64,000 nt of DNA from Roseiarcus sp963829505 (GTDB lineage Bacteria; Pseudomonadota; Alphaproteobacteria; Rhizobiales; Beijerinckiaceae): contig CAWHIL010000001.1 in the NCBI GenBank assembly GCA_963829505.1, positions 1,922,001 through 1,986,000 on the forward strand, in the 5' to 3' direction. Under the pieces are notes generated by a model, which was not told the DNA's origin, ran no database searches, and worked only from the letters and a program-made list of their open reading frames with translations. This document shows, piece after piece, positions 10,367 through 19,453 of this stretch; positions within the stretch are counted from its first letter, which is position 1; the number at the start of each line of letters is the position of its first letter. Both the position numbers and the translations under genes were made by a program.

Positions 10367-10796
10367 CGTCGTCCCGTGCCGGTCGGCGAAGCACGGTCAA
10401 GCCGCGCCCCAACGCCGTGGAGTCCCCACCATTTAAGCGCGCCGCCCTCAATTGCCAAGGGAACGGCCAAGTCCCGCGATTCTCGCCTCACGAAACCTCG
10501 CCAGGCGACGCTGACCCAAACCGAGAATTGCAGCCTTTTGGCGGCGACCGCCCTTCGGCGGCCCGGCGGCAAGCCCGGGACCCGGTCTTGGAAACGACGC
10601 TGCCGCGCGCGGTGTTCCGGCTTCGTCGCCACTTCCCCAAGGTTCGGCGAATTCGTTAAGAAAGATGGAAGGGGCCGCCTATCCGCGTTTTGTCTCGTTG
10701 CGGCGGAACGTCCGGGGCGGGCCGCCCGCGGGCCTTGACGGGTCGAGGGAGGCCCGTGAGACTATGCCGTCAGGCCCACATAGGTGGTCGGAGGTC
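10367..10796. other. Intergenic region with no recognised gene
   Basis: 430 bases between the divergent ftsH and mntA starts. Reading frames here are short and show no family features. It should hold the promoters of both genes; I see no convincing -35/-10 pair or operator. Confidence 0.5.
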
Positions 10797-11087
10797 ATGG
10801 ACCGATCCCAAGCGCTGAAGCTTCTGATAGAGAGCAAGCCGACGCTGCTCGGCCGGTATGGCGTGACGCGGCTCGCGCTTTTCGGCTCGACCGCCCGCGG
10901 GGCGGCGCGCGACGACAGCGACGTCGATGTGCTCGTCGCCTTTGACGGGCCGGCTACGTCGCAGCGCTATTTCGGCGTGCAGTTCTATCTGGAGGACTTG
11001 CTCGGGCGTCCCGTCGATTTGGTGACCGAGAAGGCGTTGCGTCCGGAACTGCGGCCGTTCATCGAGAAAGACGCCGTCGTTGTCTGA
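10797..11087 (+). CDS. MNT-type nucleotidyltransferase antitoxin (MntA-like)
   Basis: 96 residues with the minimal nucleotidyltransferase core GSTARGAARDDSDVDVLV (GSx10DxD) near residue 31. In HEPN/MNT modules this enzyme adds AMP groups to a tyrosine of the HepT toxin and silences it. The ATG at 10797 has GGAGG only two or three bases upstream; an ATG at 10764 is the alternative start. The 3' end overlaps the hepT start by eight bases. Confidence 0.86.
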   Translation: MDRSQALKLLIESKPTLLGRYGVTRLALFGSTARGAARDDSDVDVLVAFDGPATSQRYFGVQFYLEDLLGRPVDLVTEKALRPELRPFIEKDAVVV

Positions 11088-11433
11088 CGATGATGGCCGC
11101 GCGTGGCGGTTCTACATCGGCGATATGATTGGCTTCGCTGAAAAGGTTCTCGCCTACGCCAGCAAATTCGACAAGGCCGCCTTCACGGCGAGCGGCGTGA
11201 ATTACGATGCGACCTTAAGAAACCTCGAACTCATTGGCGAAGCCGCGACGCATGTGCCCGCCTCGATTCGGGCGAAGCACCCCCAAATCCCCTGGCGGCT
11301 TCTCATCGCGACGCGCAATCGCCTGATCCACGGCTACCTCGGCCTCGACGATGACGTCCTGTGGTCAATCATACGGGACGACGTGCCCGCGCTCCTGATC
11401 GAGTTGCGCGCGCTGACGACGAAGTCGGCCTGA
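11080..11433 (+). CDS. HEPN-domain toxin (HepT-like)
   Basis: 117 residues starting at TTG 11080 inside the end of the antitoxin gene. The HEPN ribonuclease motif Rx4-6H appears as RNRLIHGYLG near residue 87, and NYDATLRNLELIGEAA near 45 is the usual HepT helix. The tyrosine two residues after the catalytic His (HGY) is the site adenylylated by MntA in studied systems. Family targets include mRNA and tRNA; the target here is not known. Confidence 0.87.
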   Translation: MSDDDGRAWRFYIGDMIGFAEKVLAYASKFDKAAFTASGVNYDATLRNLELIGEAATHVPASIRAKHPQIPWRLLIATRNRLIHGYLGLDDDVLWSIIRDDVPALLIELRALTTKSA

Positions 11434-11453
11434 ATGGCGAACGCTACCGGCGC

Positions 11454-13145
11454 TCAGGCCGTCTTCTCCTCGGTCAGCGACAGGTCGTCCATCATCGCCT
11501 TGCGCATCAGAAACTTCTGCGCCTTGCCGGTGACCGTCATCGGGAAGGCGTCGACGAAGCGGACGTAGCGCGGGACCTTGTAATGGGCGATCGAGGCCTT
11601 GCAGAAGGCGATCACCTCCTGTTCGTTGAGGCTCGCCCCCTCGCGGCGGCGGATCCAGACGCAAAGCTCCTCGCCGTATCTGTGGTCGGGCAGGCCGAAG
11701 GCCTGGACGTCGGCGATGGCCGGGTGGCTATAGAGAAATTCCTCGATCTCGCGCGGATAGATGTTCTCGCCGCCGCGGATCACCATGTCCTTCAGGCGCC
11801 CGACAATGTTGCAAAAGCCCTCGGCGTCGATGGTCGCGAGGTCGCCGGTGTGCATGTAGCGCGCCTCGTCGAGGGCCTTCACCGTGTTCTCCGGGTCGTC
11901 CCAGTAGCCGCGCATGACGCTGTAGCCGCGGGTCAGGAGTTCGCCTGGGGTCCCCGGCGCGACGATGCGCCCGTCCTGGTCGACGATCTTGACCTCGAGA
12001 TGCGGCTGGATCCGCCCGACCGTCGAGACGCGCCGCTCGATCGGGTCGTTGTAGGCGCTCTGGAAGCTGACCGGGCTCGTTTCCGTCATGCCGTAGGCGA
12101 TCGTCACTTCGTCCATATGCATCTTGTCGACCACGCGGCGCATCACTTCGACCGGGCAGGGCGAACCGGCCATAATGCCGGTTCGGAGCGTCTTGAGGTC
12201 GAAGCGGCCGAACTCCGGGTGCTCCAGCATGGCGATGAACATGGTCGGCACGCCGTGCAGGCCGGTGCATCGCTCGGCTTCGACCGCCTCGAGGGCGGCG
12301 AGCGGGTCGAACCCCTCGGAGGGGCTCACCATGGCGCTCCCATGCGTGACGCAGGCGAGGTTGCCGAGCACCATGCCGAAGCAATGGTAGTAGGGGACGG
12401 GGATGCAGAGCCTGTCCTCGGGCGTGAGCCGCATCGCCTCGCCGATGAAATAGCCGTTGTTGACGATATTGTGATGCGTCAGCGTCGCGCCTTTCGGGGC
12501 GCCGGTCGTGCCGGACGTGAACTGGATGTTGATCGGGTCGTCGAACTGGAGCGTCTTTTCGAAGTCCGCCAGAGCGGCGCGCTCGGCGGCGCCCGCAGGC
12601 TCGGTGACATCGGCGAAATTCAGCATGCCCGGCGTTTTCTCGACGCCGAGGCGGATGACCATTTCGAGCTTCGGCAATCTCGCCGCGCGCAGCTTGCCGG
12701 GCGCCGCCGCGTCGATCTCGGGGACGACGGCGCGGAGCGAAGCGAAATAGTCGTTCGCCTTGTGGCCGGGCGAGAGGATCAGCGCCCGGCAGCCCGATTT
12801 CCTGACCGCATATTCGAATTCGTGCACCCGGTAGGCCGGGTTGATGTTGACCAGGATCAGCCCCGCCATCGCCGTGCCGAACTGGGCGAGCACCCATTCC
12901 GAGCAATTGGCGGCCCAGATGCCGATCCGCTCGCCAGGCTTGAGGCCGAGCTGGCGCAAGCCCACGGCGAGATCCTCGGAGAGACGGAGAAGGTCGCCGT
13001 AGGTCCAGCGCACATTCTGATGGCGGGTGACCTGGGCGATTCGCTCCGGCCCCTCCGCCGTCACGCGGCGGATGAGCGTCCCGATCGTCTCGCCAAGGAG
13101 CGGCGTCTCGCTCGCCCCATGGACGTAGGACTGGGTCAGGGCCAT
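11454..13145 (-). CDS. AMP-binding acyl-CoA synthetase
   Basis: 563 residues of the ANL superfamily. The phosphate loop FTSGTTGAPKG is near residue 230, YGMTETSP near 340, TGD near 440 and the C-terminal lysine motif PMTVTGKAQKFLMRK near 545. It should activate a medium- or short-chain carboxylic acid as acyl-AMP and then load CoA; its order of motifs is like ACSF2/FadD-type enzymes. The ribosome site GGGAG eight bases before the ATG is part of the first unit of a 39-base tandem repeat. Substrate is unknown. Confidence 0.88.
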   Translation of the reverse strand: MALTQSYVHGASETPLLGETIGTLIRRVTAEGPERIAQVTRHQNVRWTYGDLLRLSEDLAVGLRQLGLKPGERIGIWAANCSEWVLAQFGTAMAGLILVNINPAYRVHEFEYAVRKSGCRALILSPGHKANDYFASLRAVVPEIDAAAPGKLRAARLPKLEMVIRLGVEKTPGMLNFADVTEPAGAAERAALADFEKTLQFDDPINIQFTSGTTGAPKGATLTHHNIVNNGYFIGEAMRLTPEDRLCIPVPYYHCFGMVLGNLACVTHGSAMVSPSEGFDPLAALEAVEAERCTGLHGVPTMFIAMLEHPEFGRFDLKTLRTGIMAGSPCPVEVMRRVVDKMHMDEVTIAYGMTETSPVSFQSAYNDPIERRVSTVGRIQPHLEVKIVDQDGRIVAPGTPGELLTRGYSVMRGYWDDPENTVKALDEARYMHTGDLATIDAEGFCNIVGRLKDMVIRGGENIYPREIEEFLYSHPAIADVQAFGLPDHRYGEELCVWIRRREGASLNEQEVIAFCKASIAHYKVPRYVRFVDAFPMTVTGKAQKFLMRKAMMDDLSLTEEKTA

Positions 13146-13153
13146 TCGTTTCG

Positions 13154-13270
13154 CTCCCGAATCTTGTAGCCGCGGTCGTCGACCGTGGCGGACTCCCGAC
13201 TATTGTAGCCGCGGTCGTCGACCGTGGCGGACTCCCGAATCTTGTAGCCGCGGTCGTCGACCGCGGCGAC
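13154..13270. repeat. Three tandem copies of a 39-base unit
   Basis: Units begin at 13154, 13193 and 13232, each opening with CTCCCGA and containing TGTAGCCGCGGTCGTCGACC. The second differs by ACTATT for AATCTT and the third departs near its end. GGTCGTCGACC is a perfect interrupted palindrome in each. The first unit donates the GGGAG ribosome site of the acyl-CoA synthetase gene. Confidence 0.85.
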
Positions 13271-13349
13271 GCGATCGGCGATCGCGTCTACAGGGTCCAC
13301 CGCGGTCGTTGACCGGGCGGACGCGATCGGCGATCGCGTCCACAGGCCC
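13243..13349. repeat. Composite palindromic element, copy B
   Basis: The third tandem unit runs into a 50-base block with TGTAG (13243) and CTACA (13288-13292) ends. A related block follows to about 13344, ending CCACA. The 21-base palindrome GACGCGATCGGCGATCGCGT-C occurs twice, at 13269-13289 and 13320-13340. Same design as the elements at 5118 and 37891. Confidence 0.7.
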
Positions 13350-13373
13350 GTCAACCGCCAGCCCCCGAAGCTA

Positions 13374-15947
13374 TCACAACTCCCTGAGGTACGCCGCAGG
13401 CTTCTGCCCGAGGATCCGCCAGGCGCCGGCCATGCCCACAAGCACGGTGAAGACGAGGCCGCCGAGCGCCGCGGCGAGCGCCGACATCCAGTCGAAGCCG
13501 AAGTCCGCCAGCATGATCCGGCTCACGACCAGCCAGGCGATCAGCGTGCCGGCGAGAACCGCGAAGGCCGCCGTCACTGTTCCAAGCACGCCGTATTCGA
13601 TCAGGAACATGAGGCTGAGGCGCCGGCGCGTCGCGCCGAGGATCTTCAAAACCGTCGCGTCGGCGAGACGGGCGCGGCGGTTGGCGGCGAGCGCGCCCGC
13701 GAGCACGAGCGCCGATGTGATCAGCGCGACTCCGGTCGCCGCCCGGATCGCCAGCGCCAGCTTCGTGACCAGTCCCTCGATCGTGTCGAGCGCGTCGCGG
13801 ACGCGAACGCTGACGACGTTCGGGAAGTCGTGCGCCGCGTCGCGCAACAGCGCGACCTCCTTCTCCGGCCCGCCCTCCGGCAGCGCCGCCGAGACAAGCT
13901 CGCTGAACGGCGCGCCTTTGAAAGTGTTCGGCGAATAGACGAGGACGAAGTTGATCGAATAGCTCCGCCAATTCACCTTGCGCAAATTCGCGACCGTCGC
14001 CGTGATGTCGCGGCCGAGCACGTTGACGGTGACGGCGTCGCCGAGCTTGAGGCCGAGGCCCTCGGCCACATCCTTCTCCATCGAGACGAGCGGCGGCCCC
14101 GCATAATCGGCCGGCCACCACGCGCCGCTCACCACCTCGGAGCCTTCCGGCACGCTGGCCGCGAAGGTGACGCCGCGGTCGCCTTCGAGCGCCCAGGCGG
14201 CCTTATCGCTCGCCCTCACGTCCGCCGCGAGGGTCCCGGCGATCCTGACGAAGCGGCCGCGCATCATCGGCGTCTCGCTGATCTTGACGCCCGGCGCCTC
14301 GCGCTTGAGGAAATCGACGAACCCGGGCGCTTCCGCGCTTCTGAGGTCGAGGAAGAAGAAGCTCGGCGTCACCCCCGGCAGGGTCTCCATGAGCTCAGTC
14401 CGCATGTTGAAGTCGATGAGACTCAGCGCCACGAGCGCCGCGAGGCCGAGGCCGAGCGACAGCACGACCGAGGGGGTGAGCGAGCCCGGCCGATGGATGG
14501 CGGAGAGCGCCATACGAAGTTCGACCGGCCGCGCGGCGGGGATACGGCGCGCGAGGCCCGTGATGGCGAACGCGACGAGCCGCAGGACGACGAAGGCGGC
14601 GAGGGTGGCGGCGGCGACGCCGAGCGCGATCGTGCGCTGCGGGCTGGTCACGACCGCAAGCCCGATCAGGGCGGCGGCGGCGAGGCAAGCGACTGCGAGG
14701 TAGCGGAGCCGCGGCCAGCCCTGGCGCTCTTCGGCGAGGTCGCGGATGAGGGTCGTCACCGGCAGGTCGTGGGCGCGGGCGAGCGGCGGCAAGGCGAAGG
14801 CGAGCGCCGTCAGGAGGCCATAGGCGAGGCCGAGCGCCGCCACGCCCCAGTCGACCGTGGGGGCGAGGGGGATCGGGATGAGGTCCGAAAAAAGCGCGTC
14901 GATCAGGAACGGGATCGCCGCGCCGAGCGTCGCGCCGATGAGCGCGCCTAGAAGCGCGACCGCGAGGAACTCGACCAGCGCCAGCGCCACGACGCTCGTT
15001 CCCGTCGCGCCGATCGCCTTCAGAATCGCGAGCGTCGCGCGCTTCCGCTCGACGAAACCCTGCGCCGCGTTGGCGACGCCGACGCCCCCGACGACGAGCG
15101 AGAGGAGGCCGGCCAGCGTCAAAAATTCGGCGAAGCGGTCGAGGTCGCGGCTGAAGTCGGGCGAGACGGCAAGGCGCGAGCGCGTCTCCCAGCCGGCCTC
15201 GGGAAAGGCGCGGTTCGCCTCCTCGATCAGCCGCGCGACGGCGGCGCCATCGGCGGGCCCATGGGCGCCGTCCATCACGACCCGCGTCGTCCAGCGGACG
15301 AGCGATCCGGGCTGGACGAGCTTCGTCGCATCGAGCGCCGCCATCGAGATGAGGACGCGGGGGCCCAGGCCGATCCCGAGCGCCAGCCGGTCGGGCTCGG
15401 ACTTCAGCGCCGTTCGCACCACGAGATCGGCCTCGCCGAGCCTGAACCGGTCGCCGACCTTGAGGGCGAGACGGGCGAGGAGCGATTCGTCGACCGCCGC
15501 GCCGAACGCGCCGTCGGCCTCGGCGAGCGCCGCGCCGGGGGGCATCGGAGGCGCGAATTCCGCAGCCCCGATCGACGGCCAGGACGGCTCGACCGCCTTG
15601 ACCTCGACCAGCGCCGCGTCGCCGCCGCCGGCGCGCGCCATCGCCCGTAAGGTCGCGATGGTCGAGAGGCGGCCGTAGCCTTCGAGAAACGCCTGCTCGT
15701 CCGGCGCGAGCGGCCGGTGGATGAGGGCGAAGGAGGCGTCGCCGCCGAGAATGACGCGGCCCTGGCGGGCGAGCCCGTTCTCGAGCGCGTGCGCGAGGCT
15801 CTCGACGCCGACGATCGCCATGACGCCGAGCGCGATGCAGGCGAGGAAGATTCGCAAGCCAGACAGGCCCCCGCGCAGGTCGCGCAACGCGAAGCGCAGG
15901 GTCGGCGCATGGCGCCTCGCGCGCGGCGGGGCGAGGGCCATGTTCAT
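13374..15947 (-). CDS. ABC transporter permease, FtsX/YbbP type
   Basis: 857 residues. An N-terminal membrane segment (GLSGLRIFLACIALGVMAIVG) is followed by a large periplasmic domain, a first set of FtsX helices around residues 260-400, a second periplasmic domain and a final FtsX set ending at the C-terminus. The paired FtsX modules and length match YbbP, the partner of YbbA. It overlaps the ATPase gene by four bases. With the divergent esterase this is the known ybbAP-tesA neighbourhood; proposed roles include export of lipid or peptide products, which is inference. Confidence 0.87.
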   Translation of the reverse strand: MNMALAPPRARRHAPTLRFALRDLRGGLSGLRIFLACIALGVMAIVGVESLAHALENGLARQGRVILGGDASFALIHRPLAPDEQAFLEGYGRLSTIATLRAMARAGGGDAALVEVKAVEPSWPSIGAAEFAPPMPPGAALAEADGAFGAAVDESLLARLALKVGDRFRLGEADLVVRTALKSEPDRLALGIGLGPRVLISMAALDATKLVQPGSLVRWTTRVVMDGAHGPADGAAVARLIEEANRAFPEAGWETRSRLAVSPDFSRDLDRFAEFLTLAGLLSLVVGGVGVANAAQGFVERKRATLAILKAIGATGTSVVALALVEFLAVALLGALIGATLGAAIPFLIDALFSDLIPIPLAPTVDWGVAALGLAYGLLTALAFALPPLARAHDLPVTTLIRDLAEERQGWPRLRYLAVACLAAAALIGLAVVTSPQRTIALGVAAATLAAFVVLRLVAFAITGLARRIPAARPVELRMALSAIHRPGSLTPSVVLSLGLGLAALVALSLIDFNMRTELMETLPGVTPSFFFLDLRSAEAPGFVDFLKREAPGVKISETPMMRGRFVRIAGTLAADVRASDKAAWALEGDRGVTFAASVPEGSEVVSGAWWPADYAGPPLVSMEKDVAEGLGLKLGDAVTVNVLGRDITATVANLRKVNWRSYSINFVLVYSPNTFKGAPFSELVSAALPEGGPEKEVALLRDAAHDFPNVVSVRVRDALDTIEGLVTKLALAIRAATGVALITSALVLAGALAANRRARLADATVLKILGATRRRLSLMFLIEYGVLGTVTAAFAVLAGTLIAWLVVSRIMLADFGFDWMSALAAALGGLVFTVLVGMAGAWRILGQKPAAYLREL

Positions 15948-16633
15948 GCGTCGACCCGCGGCTCCGCCTCGACGCCGCCTGAGCGCATGCGAACGATCCG
16001 GTCGCAGCGGCGGGCGAGCGCCGCATCGTGGGTCACGAGCGCCAGCGTCGCGCCGCGGCGCGACGGCAGTTCGAAGAGGAGGTCCATGATCGCCCGCCCG
16101 GTCGCCTCGTCGAGGTTGCCGGTCGGCTCGTCGGCGATGAGCAGCGAGGGGTTGGCGATGAGGGCGCGAGCGAGCGCCACGCGCTGCTGCTCGCCGCCGG
16201 AAAGCTGGGCGGGATAGTGGGCGAGCCGGTCGGCGAGGCCCACCTGCGCGAGTTCGGCCCGGGCGCGAGCGAAGGCGTCGGGAGCGCCGGCCAGTTCGAG
16301 CGGCGCTGCGACATTCTCGAGCGCGGTCATGGTCGGAATGAGATGGAAGGACTGGAAGACGATGCCGATGCGCGCTCCCCTGAACCGCGCCAGCGCGTCT
16401 TCGCCGAGCGTCTCGAGCGCCGTTCCGTCGACCGCGACCTCGCCGCGGTCCGGCCGTTCGAGCCCGGCCATGATCATGAGCAGCGTGGACTTGCCGGAGC
16501 CCGACGGCCCGACGATCCCGACCGCCTCGCCGCGCGCGATTGTGAGGGAGACGTCGCGTAGGATATGCACCCGGGCGGCGCCGCGGCCGAGGCTGAGATC
16601 GACGCCGCGCATGGCGACTGCGGGAAGGTTCAT
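15944..16633 (-). CDS. ABC transporter ATP-binding protein, YbbA/LolD type
   Basis: 229 residues. Walker A GPSGSGKST near 42, Q-loop FQSFHLIPTM near 92, signature LSGGEQQRVALARAL near 142, Walker B LLIADEPTGNLD near 165 and the switch His in VTHD near 200 are all intact. Members of this group drive FtsX-like permeases. Translation is coupled to the permease gene, and the unit is divergent from tesA. Confidence 0.92.
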   Translation of the reverse strand: MNLPAVAMRGVDLSLGRGAARVHILRDVSLTIARGEAVGIVGPSGSGKSTLLMIMAGLERPDRGEVAVDGTALETLGEDALARFRGARIGIVFQSFHLIPTMTALENVAAPLELAGAPDAFARARAELAQVGLADRLAHYPAQLSGGEQQRVALARALIANPSLLIADEPTGNLDEATGRAIMDLLFELPSRRGATLALVTHDAALARRCDRIVRMRSGGVEAEPRVDA

Positions 16634-16698
16634 CGTGTCGGAAATCCTGAAGCCGAGCCCGCCCTCATATGGGGTTGGGCGGAGGCGCGTCCAGTTGG

Positions 16699-16880
16699 CC
16701 CCTTCTCAAGCTTTGCTGGGGAAGGTGGCGGCCGAAGGCCGACGGATGGGGTGCAGCCCGCTTCGCCGAGGCGAGACGGCTTGCACGAACGTCCTCCGGA
16801 ACTTGACGCCTGAGGCGCTCTGCTTTCCACACCCCATCCGTCGCCTTTGGCGACACCTTCCCCACTTCGTGGAGAAGGGG
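16699..16880. repeat. Large imperfect inverted repeat upstream of and into tesA
   Basis: Arms at 16699-16753 and 16830-16880 are reverse complements over about 50 bases with few mismatches; landmarks are GGGGAAGGTGGCG/GACGGATGGGGTG in the left arm and CACCCCATCCGTCGCC/CACCTTCCCC in the right. They enclose 76 bases. The right arm contains the GTG start of tesA at 16869. CATCCGTCGCC is shared with 8366-8385, so this is a dispersed family. Confidence 0.75.
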
Positions 16881-17522
16881 AGCGCTGCGAGGAGGCGCTC
16901 GCTCGCCCTCGTCTGCCTGGCGGCGATCCTCGCGCTCGCCCTCGCCGTCCCCGCCTCGGCCCGCAAGCTCAAGGTCGTGGCGCTCGGCGACAGCCTGACC
17001 GCCGGCCTCGGCGTTCCCGCCGGCAAGGCCTTCCCGGATCAACTCGAGGCGGCGCTGCGCGAAAAGGGCTTCGATGTCACCATCGTCAACGCCGGCGTCT
17101 CGGGCGACACGGCGGCCGACGGCCTCGCGCGCTACGACTGGGCGGTCCCCTCCGACGCCGACGCGCTCATCGTCGAATTCGGGGCGAACGACATGCTGCG
17201 CGGCCTGCCGCCGCCACAGACGAAAGCGACGCTCGCCGCCATCCTCGACAAGGCGAAGGGCGCCAATCTGCCGATCCTGCTCGCCGGCATGCGCGCCGCC
17301 CCCAATCTCGGGGCCGAATACGACGGGGAATTCGACGCGATCTACCCGGCGCTCGCCAGCCAGTATGGCGCGATCCTCTATCCGTTCTTCCTCGATCGTG
17401 TTGCGGGCGACCCGAAGCTCAACCAGCCCGACGGGCTGCACCCGACGCCCGCCGGCGTAGAAGTGATCGTGCGCGAGATCCTGCCGTCGGTCGAGGCGCT
17501 GCTGGGGCGGGTGAAGGGATAG
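16869..17522 (+). CDS. tesA: Arylesterase / lysophospholipase TesA (SGNH hydrolase)
   Basis: 217 residues from GTG 16869. All SGNH blocks are present: ALGDSLT (Ser), NAGVSGDT (Gly), EFGANDML (Asn) and DGLHPTPAG (Asp and His). A signal peptide ends in AVPASA before RKLKVVALGD, so the enzyme is periplasmic. Typical activity is thioesterase, arylesterase and lysophospholipase. It is divergent from the YbbAP-type transporter, as in many proteobacteria. There is no ATG near the signal peptide; the GTG lies within a repeat arm, so the first dozen codons may come from the repeat. A truncated second copy lies at 19454. Confidence 0.88.
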   Translation: MEKGSAARRRSLALVCLAAILALALAVPASARKLKVVALGDSLTAGLGVPAGKAFPDQLEAALREKGFDVTIVNAGVSGDTAADGLARYDWAVPSDADALIVEFGANDMLRGLPPPQTKATLAAILDKAKGANLPILLAGMRAAPNLGAEYDGEFDAIYPALASQYGAILYPFFLDRVAGDPKLNQPDGLHPTPAGVEVIVREILPSVEALLGRVKG

Positions 17523-17638
17523 GCGAGACGCAGTCGCTGGCAAGAAGACGACCGAAGCAAAAGTGGACCGAGGATCGGCCCGGCCGTTGCCCTCGAGAAC
17601 AAAAGTCAAGCGCACGCGGAGATCTCGACCCCGGCCAA

Positions 17639-19360
17639 TCAGGGGCGCGAGTCCTGGCCAGACTCGGTCCGGTTGCTCCTCCAATGCCGGTGCGGCCGCG
17701 CCGGGGAGACGGAAAGCGTGACCCGCGGCGCCTCCGCCAGCAGGTGACGAACCCGGTTGGTGATCGTTTCGTCGGCGTTGCTCACCCGCTCTCGCAGATG
17801 CATGAATTCGAGCCAGGTTTCGACGCTGAACGTCTCGACGAAGCGTCCTTCGCTGGCGACGTCTTCATAGAGACCCCATCCGTAGGCGCCATCGCGTCTT
17901 CGCGCATGACCCAGTTCGTCGACCGCCTCGAGGAATTCCTGGCGTTGGGCGGCTTCAACCTGATATTCCACCACCGCGAGGACCGGCCCACGGTCGTTGC
18001 CAATGTTCCGCGGGATCGCCGGCGCCCGCCAGTGCGACGCAGGGGAAAAATCGATTCCGACGCCGGTCTGAAGCTTCCATCGCCATGTCAGCGGCACGGC
18101 GAGGATGAGACACGACGCGGCTACGAAATAGGCGGTCGGCATTCCCTGCATGGCGGAGAGCTTCCCCCAGATCGTGCTGCCGATCGTGGTCGCGCCGAAG
18201 ATGAAGGTGAGGAACACGGCCAGACCCCGTCCACGGGCCCAGTCGGGCAGCGCCACCTGCGCCGAAACGTAGAGCTTCGTCAGCACGAGCGTCCACGCTG
18301 CCCCGCCGAGGAGGCACGCAAGGATCGCGACAATCGATTCCCGCGCGAGCCCGAAGAGAACGAGCGCGATTGCGGCGGCGACGGAACCCGCCGCAACGAG
18401 ACGGTCCGGATCGAGTTCGTCCTTCAGCCAGCGCAGCAGCAGCGAGCCGCCGACCGCGCCGACACCGATCGCGCCGAGAAGAACGCCGTAGGTTTGCGGG
18501 CCCCCCGATATCTGATCCCTGGCCAGCAGCGGCAGGAGCGCCATGAAGGCGCTCGCGAAGGGAAAGAAGGCGAGCACGCGCATGAGCGTCGCGCGCAGCC
18601 ATTCGTTGTTGACGGCATGCCGGACGCCGGCCCGGACCGCGCTGACGAGACGCTCGGCAGGCAGGATCTCGGAAGCGCTTCGGGGCTTTGGCCACCAGAT
18701 CAGCGCCGCGATGATCACGACGTTGCTGGCCGCGAAGATCCAGAACGGAACCGCGACGCCCGCGGCGCCCAGGACCAGTCCTCCGAGCGCCGGCCCGGCG
18801 GCGCGCCCGACATTGAAACTGACGCCGTTGAGCGCCGTCGCGCTGTCGAGATCCCGCTTGGTCACGAGGAGCGGCGTCGTCGCCGCCCAGGCCGGCGAGG
18901 TCAGCGCCCCGCCAATGCCGAGCAGGAAGGTCGTCGCCAGAAGGAGCGCCGGCGTCGCGAGGCTGAGCGACACGAGGCCGGCGAAGATCACCGAGATCGC
19001 CAGAATTGCGAGTTCCACCGCGATCAGCAGCCGCCTGGAATCAATGACGTCCGCAAGCGCGCCGGCCGGCAGAGTGAAAAGAAACAGCGGAAAGCTGACG
19101 GCGACCTGAACCAGGGACACGGTCGTCGGACTGGCGTCGAGGCTGGTGATGAGCCAACCGGACGCGGTGTCGAACATCGCGGTCCCGATGTTCGACAAGA
19201 CGCTCGCGGACCATATGACGGTGAAGGCGAGAGAGCTGAACGCGCCCCATCGCGAGGGAGCGGGTTCGGTCGGCGCGGCAGACGGCGAAAGGTCTGCGCT
19301 CAAGCTGGTCTCCTGCGGCGGATCCTCAGACCGGGCCTCCCTGCGGCGATCTTTCGGCAT
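17639..19360 (-). CDS. MFS_3-type exporter with C-terminal soluble domain
   Basis: 573 residues. Residues about 40-430 carry ten to twelve hydrophobic helices with the MFS_3 (EntS-like, transmembrane secretion effector) pattern: FTVIWSASVLSNIGTAMFD, SFPLFLFTLPAGALADVID and NGVSFNVGRAAGPALGG. The last 110 residues (VLAVVEYQVEAAQRQEFLEAV, FVETFSVETWLEFMHLRERVS) look like an antibiotic-biosynthesis-monooxygenase-fold domain, which members of this subfamily often carry. Export of a siderophore-like or toxic compound is a family inference. The gene sits between tesA and a truncated tesA copy, on the opposite strand to both. Confidence 0.82.
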   Translation of the reverse strand: MPKDRRREARSEDPPQETSLSADLSPSAAPTEPAPSRWGAFSSLAFTVIWSASVLSNIGTAMFDTASGWLITSLDASPTTVSLVQVAVSFPLFLFTLPAGALADVIDSRRLLIAVELAILAISVIFAGLVSLSLATPALLLATTFLLGIGGALTSPAWAATTPLLVTKRDLDSATALNGVSFNVGRAAGPALGGLVLGAAGVAVPFWIFAASNVVIIAALIWWPKPRSASEILPAERLVSAVRAGVRHAVNNEWLRATLMRVLAFFPFASAFMALLPLLARDQISGGPQTYGVLLGAIGVGAVGGSLLLRWLKDELDPDRLVAAGSVAAAIALVLFGLARESIVAILACLLGGAAWTLVLTKLYVSAQVALPDWARGRGLAVFLTFIFGATTIGSTIWGKLSAMQGMPTAYFVAASCLILAVPLTWRWKLQTGVGIDFSPASHWRAPAIPRNIGNDRGPVLAVVEYQVEAAQRQEFLEAVDELGHARRRDGAYGWGLYEDVASEGRFVETFSVETWLEFMHLRERVSNADETITNRVRHLLAEAPRVTLSVSPARPHRHWRSNRTESGQDSRP

Positions 19361-19453
19361 GAGGCGCGCCGGGGCAAGCCCTGAGACTTACATCGGTCCA
19401 AGGGTCTTTCAGGTCGGTAGGGAACGGTCGCTGCCGGCGAAAGGCGGGCCTCC

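Noticed and set aside
13154..13349. CRISPR array
   Set aside because: Only three near-identical units in direct contact, no unique spacers and no cas genes.
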